64,000 nt of DNA from assembly GCA_013334855.1 (NCBI GenBank), contig JAAXWU010000001.1, positions 1 to 64,000 on the forward strand, written 5' to 3'. Below are positions 1 to 11,088 of the stretch, in pieces. Source of the DNA: Chlorobaculum sp. GTDB taxonomy: Bacteria; Bacteroidota; Chlorobiia; Chlorobiales; Chlorobiaceae. Made by a program: the position numbers and the translations under genes. The notes under the pieces were generated by a model that saw only the letters and a program-made list of their open reading frames with translations, made no database searches and had not been told where the DNA came from. Position 1 is the stretch's first letter, and every line of letters starts with the position of its first letter.

Positions 1-316
1 AAGCCCCAGTTTCGACGCTCCATGTGTATCGCCCGACAAATCTGAAGCATGACACCTTTTGTTCCTCTTACGCTAAAAACTCTTTTCAGTTGCCCCGGAC
101 TTCAGTCCGGGGTTAACAGACAAAAAATCAGGGCTTTAGCCCAATCTCTTTTTAAGGTAACAATTGTGGCTCGTCGTTACCCTTTCACTGAAATTCAGGA
201 TTCTTCCGTCCAACCGCAAAAAATGGCACTCCCCTCTGCGGAATTTTACCTTGATGACGGAGATTGTTTTCTTTCAGAAACGTCCGCTTTCTTTCAATCG
301 CCGAAACGATACGATC
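1..316. other. Intergenic leader of tkt with one REP-like repeat
   Basis: No convincing gene lies here. Open frames that cross it run through a palindromic repeat (see 91-150) and give protein unlike any family. The rest is moderately AT-rich and should hold the promoter of the transketolase gene, but I see no clear -35/-10 pair. Confidence 0.6.
91..150 (+). repeat. REP-like palindrome pair, copy 1
   Basis: A perfect 20-nt palindrome of the form CCCCGGACT-TC-AGTCCGGGG (93-112) is followed about 18 nt later by a second small palindrome GGGCTTTAGCCC (131-142) and the tail CAAT. The same two-palindrome unit recurs at 4309-4370, 5031-5095 and, inverted, at 4870-4930, around a Y1 transposase gene. 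The organisation resembles REP/BIME elements that are mobilised by RAYT transposases. Confidence 0.8.
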
Positions 317-2344
317 ATGACCCTCACCCGCTCTATCGATGAAGAGGCCGTCGCCACCATCAGGCTTCTGGCGGTCGATATGGTTGAAAAAGCCCGCTCC
401 GGCCATCCGGGACTGCCGCTTGGCGCGGCTCCGATGGCCTACGCGCTGTTCACGAAAATCATGCGTTTCAACCCCGCCAATCCCGAGTGGCCGAACCGCG
501 ACCGCTTCGTGCTCTCGGCGGGCCACGGCTCGGCGCTGCTCTACGCCATGCTGCACCTCTGCGGCTACGGCCTCGGCATGGAGGAGCTGAAGCAGTTCCG
601 CCAGTTCGGCAGCCGCACGCCGGGCCACCCCGAGTACGGCCACGCGCCCGGCGTCGAGACCACCACCGGCCCGCTCGGCCAGGGCCTCGCCACCGCCGTT
701 GGCATGGCCGCCGCCGAGAGGTTCCTCGCGGCGAAGCTCAACACCCCGGAGCGCACGCTCATCGACCACTTCACCTACGTGATATGCAGCGACGGCGACC
801 TCATGGAGGGCGTCAGCTCCGAAGCCTCGTCGCTCGCCGGGCACCTGAAGCTTGGACGGCTGATCTGTCTCTACGACAGCAACCACATCTCCATCGAAGG
901 CTCGACCGACCTCGCCTTCACGGAAGATGTCGCCCGCCGCTACGAGGCGTACGGGTGGCACGTCATCTCGCACATCGACGGCAACGACCTCGCCGCCATC
1001 GAAGAGGCCGTGCGCGACGCGCAGGAGGTGACGGACAATCCGTCGCTCATCATCGTCAAGACGACCATCGGCTACGGCAGCCCGCACAAACAGGGCACGG
1101 CATCAGCGCATGGCGAACCGCTCGGCCCGGAGGAGGTGAAGCTGGTCAAGCGGGCGTTCGGGTTTGACGAGGATGCGTCGTTCGTCGTGCCGGATCGGGT
1201 GTACGCGCACTTCCGCGAGGTGGCCGGACGCGGCGCAAAGCTCGAAGCGGAGTGGCAGGCGCAGTGGCAGACGTTCGAGCGGGACGAACCCGCGCTTGCG
1301 GCGGCAATCACCGAGCTGCTCGCGGGCCGTTTCCCCGAAGCGTGGCTGCCCGATCTGCCGGAGTTTCCGGTGGGCGAAAAGCTCGCCACGCGGCAGGCAT
1401 CGAAAAGCGTGCTCACGAGCATCGCCAAAAAGGTGCCTCTCCTTGCCGGAGGTTCGGCTGACCTTGCCCCATCGACCGGAACGCTCTACGCCGGAAGCCG
1501 CGACTTCGAGGCGGAAAGCTATGACGGCTCGACCTTCCACTTCGGCGTCCGGGAGCACGCGATGGGCGCAATCGTCAACGGTATGGCGCTGTCGAAACTC
1601 GTCATCCCCTACGGCGCGACTTTCCTCATCTTCGCCGACTACATGAAACCGGCTCTGCGCATCGCCGCCCTGATGCAGTCGCCCTCGATCTTCATCTTCA
1701 CCCACGACAGCATCGGCCTCGGCGAGGACGGCCCGACCCACCAGCCCATCGAGCAGCTCGCCATGCTCCGCGCCATGCCGGGCTTCGACGTGTACCGTCC
1801 GGCGGACGCGAACGAAGCGGCGGCGGCGTGGCTGATCGCGCTGAAACGCCGCAAACCGGCGGCGCTCGTGCTGACGCGACAGGGTTTGCCGGTGCTCGAT
1901 GACGCTGACGGACGCCTCCGCAGCGGCGTGGCAAAAGGCGGCTATGTGCTGGCGGATTGGGCGGATAGCGACGATGCGGACGACCGGCGGATCATCATCG
2001 TGGCGACCGGCTCCGAGGTGCATCCCGCGCTCGAAGCGAAAGCGCTGATCGAAGCGCAGGGATACGCCACGCGGGTGGTCTCGATGCCGTCGCGGGAGCT
2101 GTTCGCCGAGCAACCGGCGGAGTATCGCGCCGCCGTGCTGCCTCCAGTGGTTCGGGCGCGAGTCGTCGTCGAAGCCGCCGCAACCTTCGGCTGGCACGAC
2201 ATTGCGGGCGACGGCGGCGCGGTCATCGGCCTCGACCGCTTCGGCATGTCAGCCCCCGGCTCGCAGGCGCTGGAGCACTTCGGCTTCACCGCCGCCAACA
2301 TCGCCGCAAAAGCGCTGGAGCTGCTCGACAACTTAACATCATGA
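317..2344 (+). CDS. tkt: Transketolase
   Basis: Thiamine-diphosphate enzyme that moves two-carbon ketol units between sugar phosphates in the non-oxidative pentose phosphate pathway. The 675-residue protein has the usual family length and order: an N-terminal TPP domain with GHPGLPLGAAPMAYALF near residue 35 and the GDGDLMEGVSSEA diphosphate-binding stretch near residue 155, then the pyrimidine domain with the second signature HDSIGLGEDGPTHQP, then the C-terminal domain. I start at 317 (MTLTRSIDEEAVATIRLLA); the frame is open further upstream but that extension reads through the REP repeat region. The stop overlaps the start of the phosphogluconolactonase gene by four bases (ATGA), so the two are probably co-translated. 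Confidence 0.95.
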   Translation: MTLTRSIDEEAVATIRLLAVDMVEKARSGHPGLPLGAAPMAYALFTKIMRFNPANPEWPNRDRFVLSAGHGSALLYAMLHLCGYGLGMEELKQFRQFGSRTPGHPEYGHAPGVETTTGPLGQGLATAVGMAAAERFLAAKLNTPERTLIDHFTYVICSDGDLMEGVSSEASSLAGHLKLGRLICLYDSNHISIEGSTDLAFTEDVARRYEAYGWHVISHIDGNDLAAIEEAVRDAQEVTDNPSLIIVKTTIGYGSPHKQGTASAHGEPLGPEEVKLVKRAFGFDEDASFVVPDRVYAHFREVAGRGAKLEAEWQAQWQTFERDEPALAAAITELLAGRFPEAWLPDLPEFPVGEKLATRQASKSVLTSIAKKVPLLAGGSADLAPSTGTLYAGSRDFEAESYDGSTFHFGVREHAMGAIVNGMALSKLVIPYGATFLIFADYMKPALRIAALMQSPSIFIFTHDSIGLGEDGPTHQPIEQLAMLRAMPGFDVYRPADANEAAAAWLIALKRRKPAALVLTRQGLPVLDDADGRLRSGVAKGGYVLADWADSDDADDRRIIIVATGSEVHPALEAKALIEAQGYATRVVSMPSRELFAEQPAEYRAAVLPPVVRARVVVEAAATFGWHDIAGDGGAVIGLDRFGMSAPGSQALEHFGFTAANIAAKALELLDNLTS

Positions 2345-3171
2345 ACGACAACAAGATGACACACTGGATCTGTGCGCCGCACGACGCGCTTCTCGAACGT
2401 GCCGCCGCCTTCATCACCGACGCGGCGTACCGGGCGGTGGCCGAGCGGGGCCGTTTCACGCTGGTGCTGTCGGGCGGCAACACCCCGCGAGCGCTGCACC
2501 AGAAGCTCGTCGAAGGGATCAGCGAAGAACGCTACCTCGAACTCGGCTACACCCTGCCCGGCGAGGTGCGCCGAAACGCCAGCAACCCCGAAGCAATCGA
2601 GCTGCCCTGGGCGCACACTCTGCTCTTTCTGGGCGACGAGCGCTACCTGCCGCCGAGCCACCCCGACAGCAACTACGGCATGGCCCGCGAAACGCTATTA
2701 CGCCACGTCTGCGTAAAACCGGAGAACATCCACATGATGCCAACCGAATCGGACGATCCGGCAGAGGATGCCGAACAGTACGAAACACTGCTCCGGGGCC
2801 TGTTCCGCAAACGCGGCGCAGATGCGGACGACGCCCCACCCTCGTTCGACCTCATCCTCCTCGGCCTCGGCGACGACGGCCACACCGCCTCCCTCTTCCC
2901 CGGCGACGAAAAGTCGCTCGACGAAAAAGAGCGCTGGGTGATCGCCGTCAACGCCCCCAACGGCAAACCACCGGGAATGAGGCTGACGTTGACGCTGCCC
3001 GTCATCAACGAAGCCGCCAACGTACTCTTCCTCATCCCGCCGACACGCTACGAGCTTGCCCGAAGCATCACCAACGGCGAGAAGCCGGAGCTACCGGCAG
3101 GGATGGTGAAGCCGAGGAGTGGGAATGTTTGGTGGTTTGTGGAGGGGATGTATTTTAAGAACAGCCTTTGA
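2341..3171 (+). CDS. pgl: 6-phosphogluconolactonase
   Basis: Hydrolyses 6-phosphogluconolactone to 6-phosphogluconate, the second step of the oxidative pentose phosphate pathway. The 276-residue protein belongs to the SOL/DevB (NagB-like) family: LVLSGGNTPRALHQ near residue 40, the FLGDERYLPPSHPDSNYGMA block near residue 100, and LGLGDDGHTASLFPG near residue 180 are the conserved ligand-binding motifs. It overlaps tkt by four bases and lies opposite zwf-gnd, so all three oxidative-branch enzymes are in this 8-kb block. An ATG five codons in (2356) is an alternative start. The 3' end overlaps the convergent unknown gene at 3155 by 17 bases. Confidence 0.93.
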   Translation: MNDNKMTHWICAPHDALLERAAAFITDAAYRAVAERGRFTLVLSGGNTPRALHQKLVEGISEERYLELGYTLPGEVRRNASNPEAIELPWAHTLLFLGDERYLPPSHPDSNYGMARETLLRHVCVKPENIHMMPTESDDPAEDAEQYETLLRGLFRKRGADADDAPPSFDLILLGLGDDGHTASLFPGDEKSLDEKERWVIAVNAPNGKPPGMRLTLTLPVINEAANVLFLIPPTRYELARSITNGEKPELPAGMVKPRSGNVWWFVEGMYFKNSL

Positions 3172-3610
3172 TAAAAAAGATAAACGCAATAATTCCAACA
3201 CCAATCCATAACGGATTAAAATCACCATCGCTACCACCACTACTAACAGAAGTAGAACCAGAAGAACTCCTGTTTGGATATCTTAGGCGATTTGCTATTT
3301 GATTAACCTCTTTTTTTGCCTGCTGATCCTTATCGTCACCCTCACTAAAATCCCGTGTAAGAAAGTATTGACATTTACGTTCGTCAAAAACCTTCATATG
3401 TTTACTATTTATATCCTTATCGCTATACCCCATCTCTTTATACAAAAGGCATGTATCATTACCTGAGGCATCGGCGCCAAAATTAAACATACAATCCCTA
3501 CATTCAACAACAGAATTGGGGTATTCATAACCTTCAGGATCTATATATTTCGATCCAACAAATGCGCTACGGCCCTTATATCTATTATATATATCAACAC
3601 AGCTTCCCAT
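3155..3610 (-). CDS. Unknown protein with Cys-rich N-terminal half and C-terminal membrane anchor
   Basis: I do not recognise this 151-residue protein. Its first 85 residues contain five cysteines in spaced pairs (CVDIYN, CRDCMF, CLLYKE, KCQYF), then comes a charged linker, a Ser/Gly-rich stretch, and one C-terminal hydrophobic segment (PLWIGVGIIAFIFFIKG), suggesting a tail-anchored membrane protein. Codon use is AT-rich, unlike tkt, pgl and zwf on either side, which suggests horizontal acquisition together with the small gene at 3666. Its end overlaps the convergent pgl gene by 17 bases. Confidence 0.6.
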   Translation of the reverse strand: MGSCVDIYNRYKGRSAFVGSKYIDPEGYEYPNSVVECRDCMFNFGADASGNDTCLLYKEMGYSDKDINSKHMKVFDERKCQYFLTRDFSEGDDKDQQAKKEVNQIANRLRYPNRSSSGSTSVSSGGSDGDFNPLWIGVGIIAFIFFIKGCS

Positions 3611-3665
3611 AGTAAATCAAGTAAATTTTAGAAGTTTAGTCTTTTTCGCATCATTTTCAGAACAC

Positions 3666-3902
3666 TCAGAATGCTTTCCCTACACGCGTAAAACTCGAAG
3701 GACTATCTAGTTTTGAAACATAACCGCTAAACGCTTTAAAGCCATTCACATAAAGCGTGTCCTCAGAACCCTCAAAAATAACTGTTGCTAAACCGTTTTC
3801 GTCTGTTTTATGCACAGTATCCGTATTGTAAGTACTTACCGTTTGCATAGAAACGCCGTTCCCCGCATCATCAACAACATAGACTTTAACTACTTTTGAC
3901 AT
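3666..3902 (-). CDS. Small beta-sandwich-like protein of unknown function
   Basis: A 78-residue protein starting MSKVVKVYVVDDAGNGVSMQ. The pattern VYVVDDAGNGV...TDENGLATVIFEGSEDTLYVNG resembles the short beta-sandwich repeats found in carboxypeptidase-regulatory-like or Ig-like domains, which carry a turn 'D.NG.a'. I start at 3902 because a good Shine-Dalgarno (AAGGAGC) lies seven bases upstream; the longer open frame to 4070 has no support. No signal peptide. It is AT-rich and lies just upstream of the unknown membrane-anchored gene on the same strand, 55 bases away, so the two may form an operon. Function is not known. Confidence 0.6.
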   Translation of the reverse strand: MSKVVKVYVVDDAGNGVSMQTVSTYNTDTVHKTDENGLATVIFEGSEDTLYVNGFKAFSGYVSKLDSPSSFTRVGKAF

Positions 3903-4130
3903 TGCCTTGCTCCTTTTTTCTTTTAAAAAAAACACAAAAAAATTAACAAAAAAAAACGAATTGACAAAGCAATTCATACGAAAAAACCGCGAATCTTTCA
4001 ATAAAGAGCCCGGCCGCAAGCGGCGGGGAATCTGACCCATCGAGATTGAAATGATGTCTTTGAGGCGCACAGAAAAATCTCATACTGCCGACTTCATCAA
4101 AGAAATAAATCATCGCCTTCCCCACCATCC

Positions 4131-4243
4131 ATCACCCGTAAATCCGCGATGATTCCGGCCCCCAGCTATGGACGGGATACAGCTCCGGGGCTTGGCCGTT
4201 GATTGAATCCTTCAGGCTGTCGATGATGGCCCAGGAGTGTTCG
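4131..4243 (-). pseudogene. Second, detached copy of the zwf 3' end
   Basis: About 107 bases (4137-4243) match the last 36 codons of zwf plus the stop codon at 5205-5313, in the same orientation, with five differences that I can count. Four of the five are at third codon positions and silent; the fifth changes Asp to Asn. There is no upstream coding part, so it is a fragment. The pattern of silent changes means that this copy diverged while still under selection as protein, i.e. it is probably the tail of another zwf allele rather than a recent tandem duplication. Confidence 0.85.
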
Positions 4244-4262
4244 ACTTCGATTCCCATATTCA

Positions 4263-4280
4263 GGCGGGATTCATCCCGCC
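4263..4280. repeat. Short palindrome of the REP cluster
   Basis: GGCGGGATTCATCCCGCC: six-base arms around a six-base centre, directly upstream of REP-like copy 2. Part of the palindrome-rich cluster that surrounds the transposase gene. Confidence 0.6.
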
Positions 4281-4308
4281 GGACATTTCGGCTTTGGTAT
4301 TCATGTTG

Positions 4309-4370
4309 CCCCGGACTTCAGTCCGGGGAAGAAAAAACCTCCCTCCTCATGGGCTTCAGCCCAATTTCTT
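4309..4370 (+). repeat. REP-like palindrome pair, copy 2
   Basis: The 20-nt palindrome CCCCGGACTTCAGTCCGGGG at 4309-4328 is identical to copy 1, followed by GGGCTTCAGCCC at 4351-4362 and the tail CAATTTCTTA. It lies 47 bases before the transposase start. Confidence 0.8.
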
Positions 4371-4416
4371 ATATTTCAGCTTGACCGGAAGACTTCAACC
4401 CCAATCTCTTCCCAAA

Positions 4417-4848
4417 ATGCCATATATCAAAATCTGGATTCATTGCGTCTGGGCAACGAAAAACCGCTCGGCAATTATGGATCATGACGTTCGCACAAAC
4501 CTCTTCAGCCACATCGCGAAATATGCCGGTAATCAGGGCATTTTTATCGATCGGATTAACGGAAGCAATGACCATGTCCATCTCCTGATCTCTCTTGGTT
4601 CCAATCAGACTATTGCCAGCGTCATTCAGACCATCAAGGGAGAATCATCGTGCTGGATGAACAAAAGTGGTATGATCCCTTTCCGGTTCGCCTGGCAGAA
4701 TGATTATTTCGCCGTTTCCGTCAGTGAATCACAACTCGACACGGTTCGTGCTTATATCGATGCTCAGGTTGAACATCACAGAGTGAAAACCTTTGCCGAC
4801 GAGTATCAGGAGTTCATTGGGAAGTTTGGATTTGCTGACAGGCTCTGA
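4417..4848 (+). CDS. Y1 (IS200/RAYT-type) tyrosine transposase
   Basis: HUH single-strand transposase of the Y1 family (Transposase_17). The 143-residue protein, starting MPYIKIWIHCVWATKNR, carries the HUH motif DHVHLLISLG near residue 55 and the YIDAQVEHH segment near residue 110, whose tyrosine is the expected nucleophile. IWIHCVWATKNR is typical of this family's first strand. I start at 4417 because the frame upstream runs through REP repeats. No TnpB gene accompanies it, and it is closely flanked by REP-like palindromes, so I favour a RAYT domesticated to the REP repeats over a free IS200 copy. Both motifs are intact, so it may be active. Confidence 0.85.
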   Translation: MPYIKIWIHCVWATKNRSAIMDHDVRTNLFSHIAKYAGNQGIFIDRINGSNDHVHLLISLGSNQTIASVIQTIKGESSCWMNKSGMIPFRFAWQNDYFAVSVSESQLDTVRAYIDAQVEHHRVKTFADEYQEFIGKFGFADRL

Positions 4849-4869
4849 TGATTCCGGGGTATGAAGAAA

Positions 4870-4930
4870 TTGGGCTGAAGCCCGGTATTTTTTTTGTCAT
4901 GTAGTCCCCGGCTTGAAAGCCGGGGCAACT
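4870..4930 (-). repeat. REP-like palindrome pair, copy 3 (inverted)
   Basis: On the + strand the order is GGGCTGAAGCCC (4872-4883), then CCCCGGCTTGAAAGCCGGGG (4906-4925); read on the - strand this is the same order as the other copies. It sits 22 bases after the transposase stop. Confidence 0.75.
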
Positions 4931-5030
4931 AAACAGCAATGTAAGAGCTTAATGTCCGTCGGGTTGAAACCCTCCTGAGTATAAGAAGCTGGGGCAATAA
5001 TTGCTCCAGCCATTAAACCTCTCAAACAAT

Positions 5031-5095
5031 TGCCCCGGACTTTAGTCCGTGGTTTATGGATAAAACAAAATAAATCAGGGCTTTAGCCCAATTTC
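5031..5095 (+). repeat. REP-like palindrome pair, copy 4
   Basis: CCCCGGACTTTAGTCCGTGG (5033-5052, one imperfect base in the arm) followed by GGGCTTTAGCCC (5078-5089). Same orientation as copies 1 and 2. Confidence 0.75.
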
Positions 5096-5198
5096 TTACA
5101 ACGGCGGCGATTGCGATTTTTTATTGCCTGGACAATTGAAATGACAATAAAAGTTTGAGTGTCCATGCCAGAATACTCAAAATCCACCCCCACCAATC

Positions 5199-6635
5199 TC
5201 ACCCGTAAATCCGCGATGATTCCGGCCCCCAGCTATGCACCGGATACAGCTCCGGGGCTTGGCCGTCAATTGAATCTTTCAGGCTGTCGATGATGGCCCA
5301 GGAGTGTTCGACGCTGTCTTTGCGGATGAAGTTCATCTGGTTGCCTTCGATGGCGTCGAGCAGCAGGCGGTGGTAGGGCGTGAGGCCCTCGCCCTGGAAG
5401 GTTTCGCGGTAGTCGAACTTCATGAAGACCGGATCGGTGATCATCTGCTCGCCGGGTCGTTTCGCGCCGAAGCGGATGGCGACCGTCTCGTCGGGCTGGA
5501 TGCCGAGCACCACCTGGTTCGGCGTGCTGCACGCTGCGCCGCCGTACGGCCCGTAGTAGTTCTGCGGCGGGCAGCGGAAGGTGATCACGATTTCGGTCAC
5601 GCTTTTGGCGAGATTCTTGCCCGCCTTCATGTAGAACGGCACGCCCGACCAGCGCCAGTTATCGATGTGGAACTTCACGGCGGCGAAGGTCTCGACCTTC
5701 GATTCCGGCGCGACCCCTTTTTCGGCGACGTACCCCTCGTACTGGCCGAGCACCACCGAATCGAGCACCGAGTCGAGGTTGAAGCGGCGCACCGAGCGCA
5801 GGATTTTGGACTTCTCGTCGCGGATCGAGTCGGCTTCGAGATCGACCGGCGGCTCCATCGCGATGGCCGCGAGCAACTGCAAGCCGTGGTTCTGGATGAT
5901 GTCGCGCAGCAACCCGGCCTCCTCGTAATAGCCGCCGCGCCCCCGAATGCCGAAATCCTCGGCGATGGTAATCATGACCTGCGCGATGTACTGCCGGTTC
6001 CAGAGCGGCTCGAAGATGCCGTTGGAGAAGCGGAACACCATGATGTTCTGCACCGGCTCCTTGCCGAGATAATGGTCGATGCGGTACACCTGCCGCTCCT
6101 CGAACACCTCGTCGATGACGCGGTTCAGCTCGTGGGCGCTTTCGAGGTCGTGGCCGTAGGGCTTTTCGGCGACGAGCTTCCGCCACCCGGCGCAGGAACG
6201 CTCGCGTCCGCCCAGTCCGGCAGCACCGAGATTCCTCACAACGGTTGGCGCGAGACTTGGCGGTATCGACAGATAGAACATCAGGTTGCGGCAGGTGCGC
6301 CCGTTTCCCTCGTCGCTCATGATCTCGTCGCGCAGCCTCGCGTAGCCCGCCGGATCGTCGAGATCGACGCGGGCATAAAAGAGGCGGCGGCAGAAGGCGT
6401 CGAGCCTCGCCGCATCGGTGGCGGCTTCGGGCGAGTGCTCCATCAGCCGCTCGCGAACGCTCTGGCGGAACTCGTCGTGGCTCATCTCCTGCCGCCCGAC
6501 GCCGATCAAGCGGAAGCTCTCCGGCATGTGGCCCCAGCGGGCGAGCTGGAAGATCGACGGGAAGAGCTTGCGCGACGCCAAGTCGCTGCTTGCGCCGAAG
6601 ATGACGATGGTGAAGTTGTCGAGAGTGCCGCTCAT
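5199..6635 (-). CDS. zwf: Glucose-6-phosphate 1-dehydrogenase
   Basis: Oxidises glucose 6-phosphate to 6-phosphogluconolactone with NAD(P)+, the entry step of the oxidative pentose phosphate pathway. The 478-residue protein has the N-terminal dinucleotide fold with the [14 protein letters not shown] motif (residues 14-27) and the substrate/active-site signature [13 protein letters not shown] near residue 185, followed by the C-terminal domain with the [22 protein letters not shown] block. Its start overlaps the end of gnd by four bases (ATGA), so gnd-zwf form a translationally coupled pair on the - strand. The last 36 codons are duplicated, with synonymous divergence, about 1.07 kb downstream (4131-4243). 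Confidence 0.95.
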   Translation of the reverse strand: MSGTLDNFTIVIFGASSDLASRKLFPSIFQLARWGHMPESFRLIGVGRQEMSHDEFRQSVRERLMEHSPEAATDAARLDAFCRRLFYARVDLDDPAGYARLRDEIMSDEGNGRTCRNLMFYLSIPPSLAPTVVRNLGAAGLGGRERSCAGWRKLVAEKPYGHDLESAHELNRVIDEVFEERQVYRIDHYLGKEPVQNIMVFRFSNGIFEPLWNRQYIAQVMITIAEDFGIRGRGGYYEEAGLLRDIIQNHGLQLLAAIAMEPPVDLEADSIRDEKSKILRSVRRFNLDSVLDSVVLGQYEGYVAEKGVAPESKVETFAAVKFHIDNWRWSGVPFYMKAGKNLAKSVTEIVITFRCPPQNYYGPYGGAACSTPNQVVLGIQPDETVAIRFGAKRPGEQMITDPVFMKFDYRETFQGEGLTPYHRLLLDAIEGNQMNFIRKDSVEHSWAIIDSLKDSIDGQAPELYPVHSWGPESSRIYG

Positions 6636-7549
6636 GGTTTCGCCTCCCCGGCTTCCGGCGACTGGAAGGCGTGGCCGCCGAATTCGTGGCGCAGCGCCGC
6701 GACCACCTTGTCCGAAAAGCTTTCGCTGCTTTGCGACCTGAAGCGCTCGAAAAGCGCACCGGTGATGATCGGAGCGGAGACGCCGAGTTGCACGGCGGCC
6801 TCGACCGTCCAGCGCCCCTCGCCCGAATCGGCCACCGCGCCGCCGAGCCAGCCGAGATCACCATCCCTGGTGAAAGCCTTTTCGGCCAGCTCCATGAGCC
6901 ATCCGCGAATCACCGAGCCGTTCGACCAGACCCGCGCCACCGTTTCGTTGTCGAGGTCGTAGCCGCTGGCGCGAAGCAGGTCGAACCCTTCGCCAATCGC
7001 CTGCATCATGCCATACTCGATGCCGTTGTGCACCATCTTCACGAAGTGGCCCGCGCCGGAAGCGCCCATGTAGCCGCAGCCATTCTCGACGCAGAGGCCG
7101 CGCAAGAGCGGCTCGACCGCCTCGTACGCCTCGCGCTCGCCCCCAACCATCATGCACGCCCCGTGGCGAGCGCCATCGAGGCCGCCGCTGGTGCCGACGT
7201 CGAGCATATGGATGCCCTCTTCGCGAAGCTTTGCAGCGCGGGCCACGGTGTCCGTATAGCGCGAATTGCCGCCATCGATGACAATGTCGCCCGCCTTCAG
7301 AAACGGCGCGAGTCCGTCAATCACCGCATCGACCGGCGGCCCGGCAGGCACCATCATCCAGACGATTCGCGGCGCGGCGAGTTCACTGGCGAGCTGCTGC
7401 AAAGAACCGGCAGGCGTCGCGCCCTTGTCAGCAATCGCCGCAACCGCCTCCGCCGAAACATCATACGCCACCACCTCGTGCCCGAGTTCAAGCAAATGCT
7501 CGACCATGTTGAACCCCATCTTGCCGAGGCCGATGAATCCTGTCTTCAT
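6632..7549 (-). CDS. gnd: 6-phosphogluconate dehydrogenase (decarboxylating), short type
   Basis: Oxidatively decarboxylates 6-phosphogluconate to ribulose 5-phosphate. The protein starts [19 protein letters not shown], with a typical NAD(P)-binding GxGxMG, then [19 protein letters not shown] near residue 120 and the catalytic lysine/asparagine stretch [22 protein letters not shown] near residue 165. At 305 residues it belongs to the short class (about 300 aa) rather than the long E. coli-type (about 468 aa). I start at 7549, which has an AAGGAG Shine-Dalgarno seven bases upstream; the open frame extends to 7663 without support. It precedes zwf with a four-base overlap. Confidence 0.93.
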   Translation of the reverse strand: MKTGFIGLGKMGFNMVEHLLELGHEVVAYDVSAEAVAAIADKGATPAGSLQQLASELAAPRIVWMMVPAGPPVDAVIDGLAPFLKAGDIVIDGGNSRYTDTVARAAKLREEGIHMLDVGTSGGLDGARHGACMMVGGEREAYEAVEPLLRGLCVENGCGYMGASGAGHFVKMVHNGIEYGMMQAIGEGFDLLRASGYDLDNETVARVWSNGSVIRGWLMELAEKAFTRDGDLGWLGGAVADSGEGRWTVEAAVQLGVSAPIITGALFERFRSQSSESFSDKVVAALRHEFGGHAFQSPEAGEAKP

Positions 7550-7707
7550 ATCTATGCTCCTTTTTGGCAGATAGTACCCCCGCAGGTGGTTATTGGTTCC
7601 GATCCTCCGGCGGCGATTCAGGAACTCATCCTGAACCGGCGCTGTCCAGGCGGCATCTTCCATGTCGCAAGCGAGTCCAGCGGGAGGGAGAGGAAACGGC
7701 GGATCGG

Positions 7708-8178
7708 TTACAGAATGAATTCGAGGTCGCAGCCCTTTTCGGCGGCGCGGGCGGCGAAGTCGCGAAGCTGGCGGAGGAAGTCGAGCGTCTTTGCCGGGTC
7801 GATTTCGCGCCAGTAAGCGATGCGTTCAGGGTCGTCCTGCCAGCCGAGCATGATGCGTTCGGGGCTTTTCCCGCCGATGGTTTCGATGCAGTTGTCGATG
7901 ATCCCGCGCATCGCGCCGATGTTCGCCGATGCGAGAAACACTTCGTCCCAACTGTCAAGTCCGTTGTTCGATTCGGAGATGAACGGCAGTGCGTTGAGCG
8001 CCTCGATGACACCGTAGTGGAAGAGCGCGGCGTAGCTCTGCGCGTCGATCTCAAGTGAATCGTACACCTTGTACTCGCTGTCCGAAAGCTTCACGGAGCC
8101 AACCGTTCCGGCGCGGTAGATCGGCAATTCGCGGTGCTGGAGGTTCTCTTCGTCGATGAGGATGTGTCGAACAGTCAT
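7708..8178 (-). CDS. Conserved-looking protein of unknown function
   Basis: A soluble 156-residue protein starting MTVRHILIDEENLQHRELPI. It has no membrane segment or signal peptide. The composition is acidic and the central part (SYAALFHYGVIEALNALPFISES) is predicted helical. Codon use matches neighbouring host genes, so it is likely a native gene. I do not recognise a family. It is transcribed away from clpC and is separated from gnd by about 160 bases. Confidence 0.65.
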   Translation of the reverse strand: MTVRHILIDEENLQHRELPIYRAGTVGSVKLSDSEYKVYDSLEIDAQSYAALFHYGVIEALNALPFISESNNGLDSWDEVFLASANIGAMRGIIDNCIETIGGKSPERIMLGWQDDPERIAYWREIDPAKTLDFLRQLRDFAARAAEKGCDLEFIL

Positions 8179-8232
8179 GGGATGGGGTGTGCTGAAACGT
8201 TTAATTTATCGCCACTGTTTTTTTCGAATAAA

Positions 8233-8261
8233 TTGATTTGAAATGGCATCCGTTTTATTAT
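8233..8261 (+). promoter_or_regulatory. Possible sigma70-type promoter of clpC
   Basis: TTGATT (8233-8238) and TATTAT (8256-8261) are separated by 17 bases in an AT-rich patch about 110 bases before the clpC start. No CtsR-like operator was recognised. Confidence 0.4.
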
Positions 8262-8369
8262 AGTTATTTTACATAGAGACGTAAAACAGTCCGGTTCAAA
8301 AACCGGTCATTGAAAAGTATAAAAAGCATCTCAAGAAGCTTACCCTCAATTTTACCTAAACACGAAATA

Positions 8370-10928
<2,559 letters not shown>

Positions 10929-11088
10929 CGCCCCGAAAGATCGTCAGACAGGAAGTAGTACCCTGCCCCATGCTGATCGCGGTAAAAAACCGGAAAGGCA
11001 TGAGGGCAGGTCGTCTTTTCGGCTGAACGGGTTGCAGCCGACGAGACGTACTTCGCATGTCAACCCGTAATGTTACGAAGGGACAACT

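Larger units (their letters stand above)
4309..4930 (+). mobile_element. Candidate RAYT/REP mobile unit
   Basis: The Y1 transposase gene is framed by REP-like units in opposite orientation: copy 2 (4309-4370, direct) and copy 3 (4870-4930, inverted). This is the classical arrangement reported for REP-associated tyrosine transposases. I cannot fix exact ends because these elements have no target duplication or terminal inverted repeats of the DDE type; the limits given are those of the outer palindromes. Confidence 0.6.
4849..5198. other. Gene-free stretch filled with palindromes
   Basis: Holds REP-like copies 3 and 4 and, between them, a further near-palindrome around CTGGGGCAATAATTGCTCCAG (4989-5009) and a GTCGGGTTGAAACCCTC hairpin near 4958. 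I see no gene. Confidence 0.7.

Noticed and set aside
49-342. 97-codon frame before tkt
   Set aside because: It runs through the REP palindrome and overlaps the tkt start; the translation is not protein-like.
5304-6962. Long + strand frame across zwf and gnd
   Set aside because: Complement-frame shadow of two certain genes; Ala/Glu/Arg/His-rich translation without motifs.
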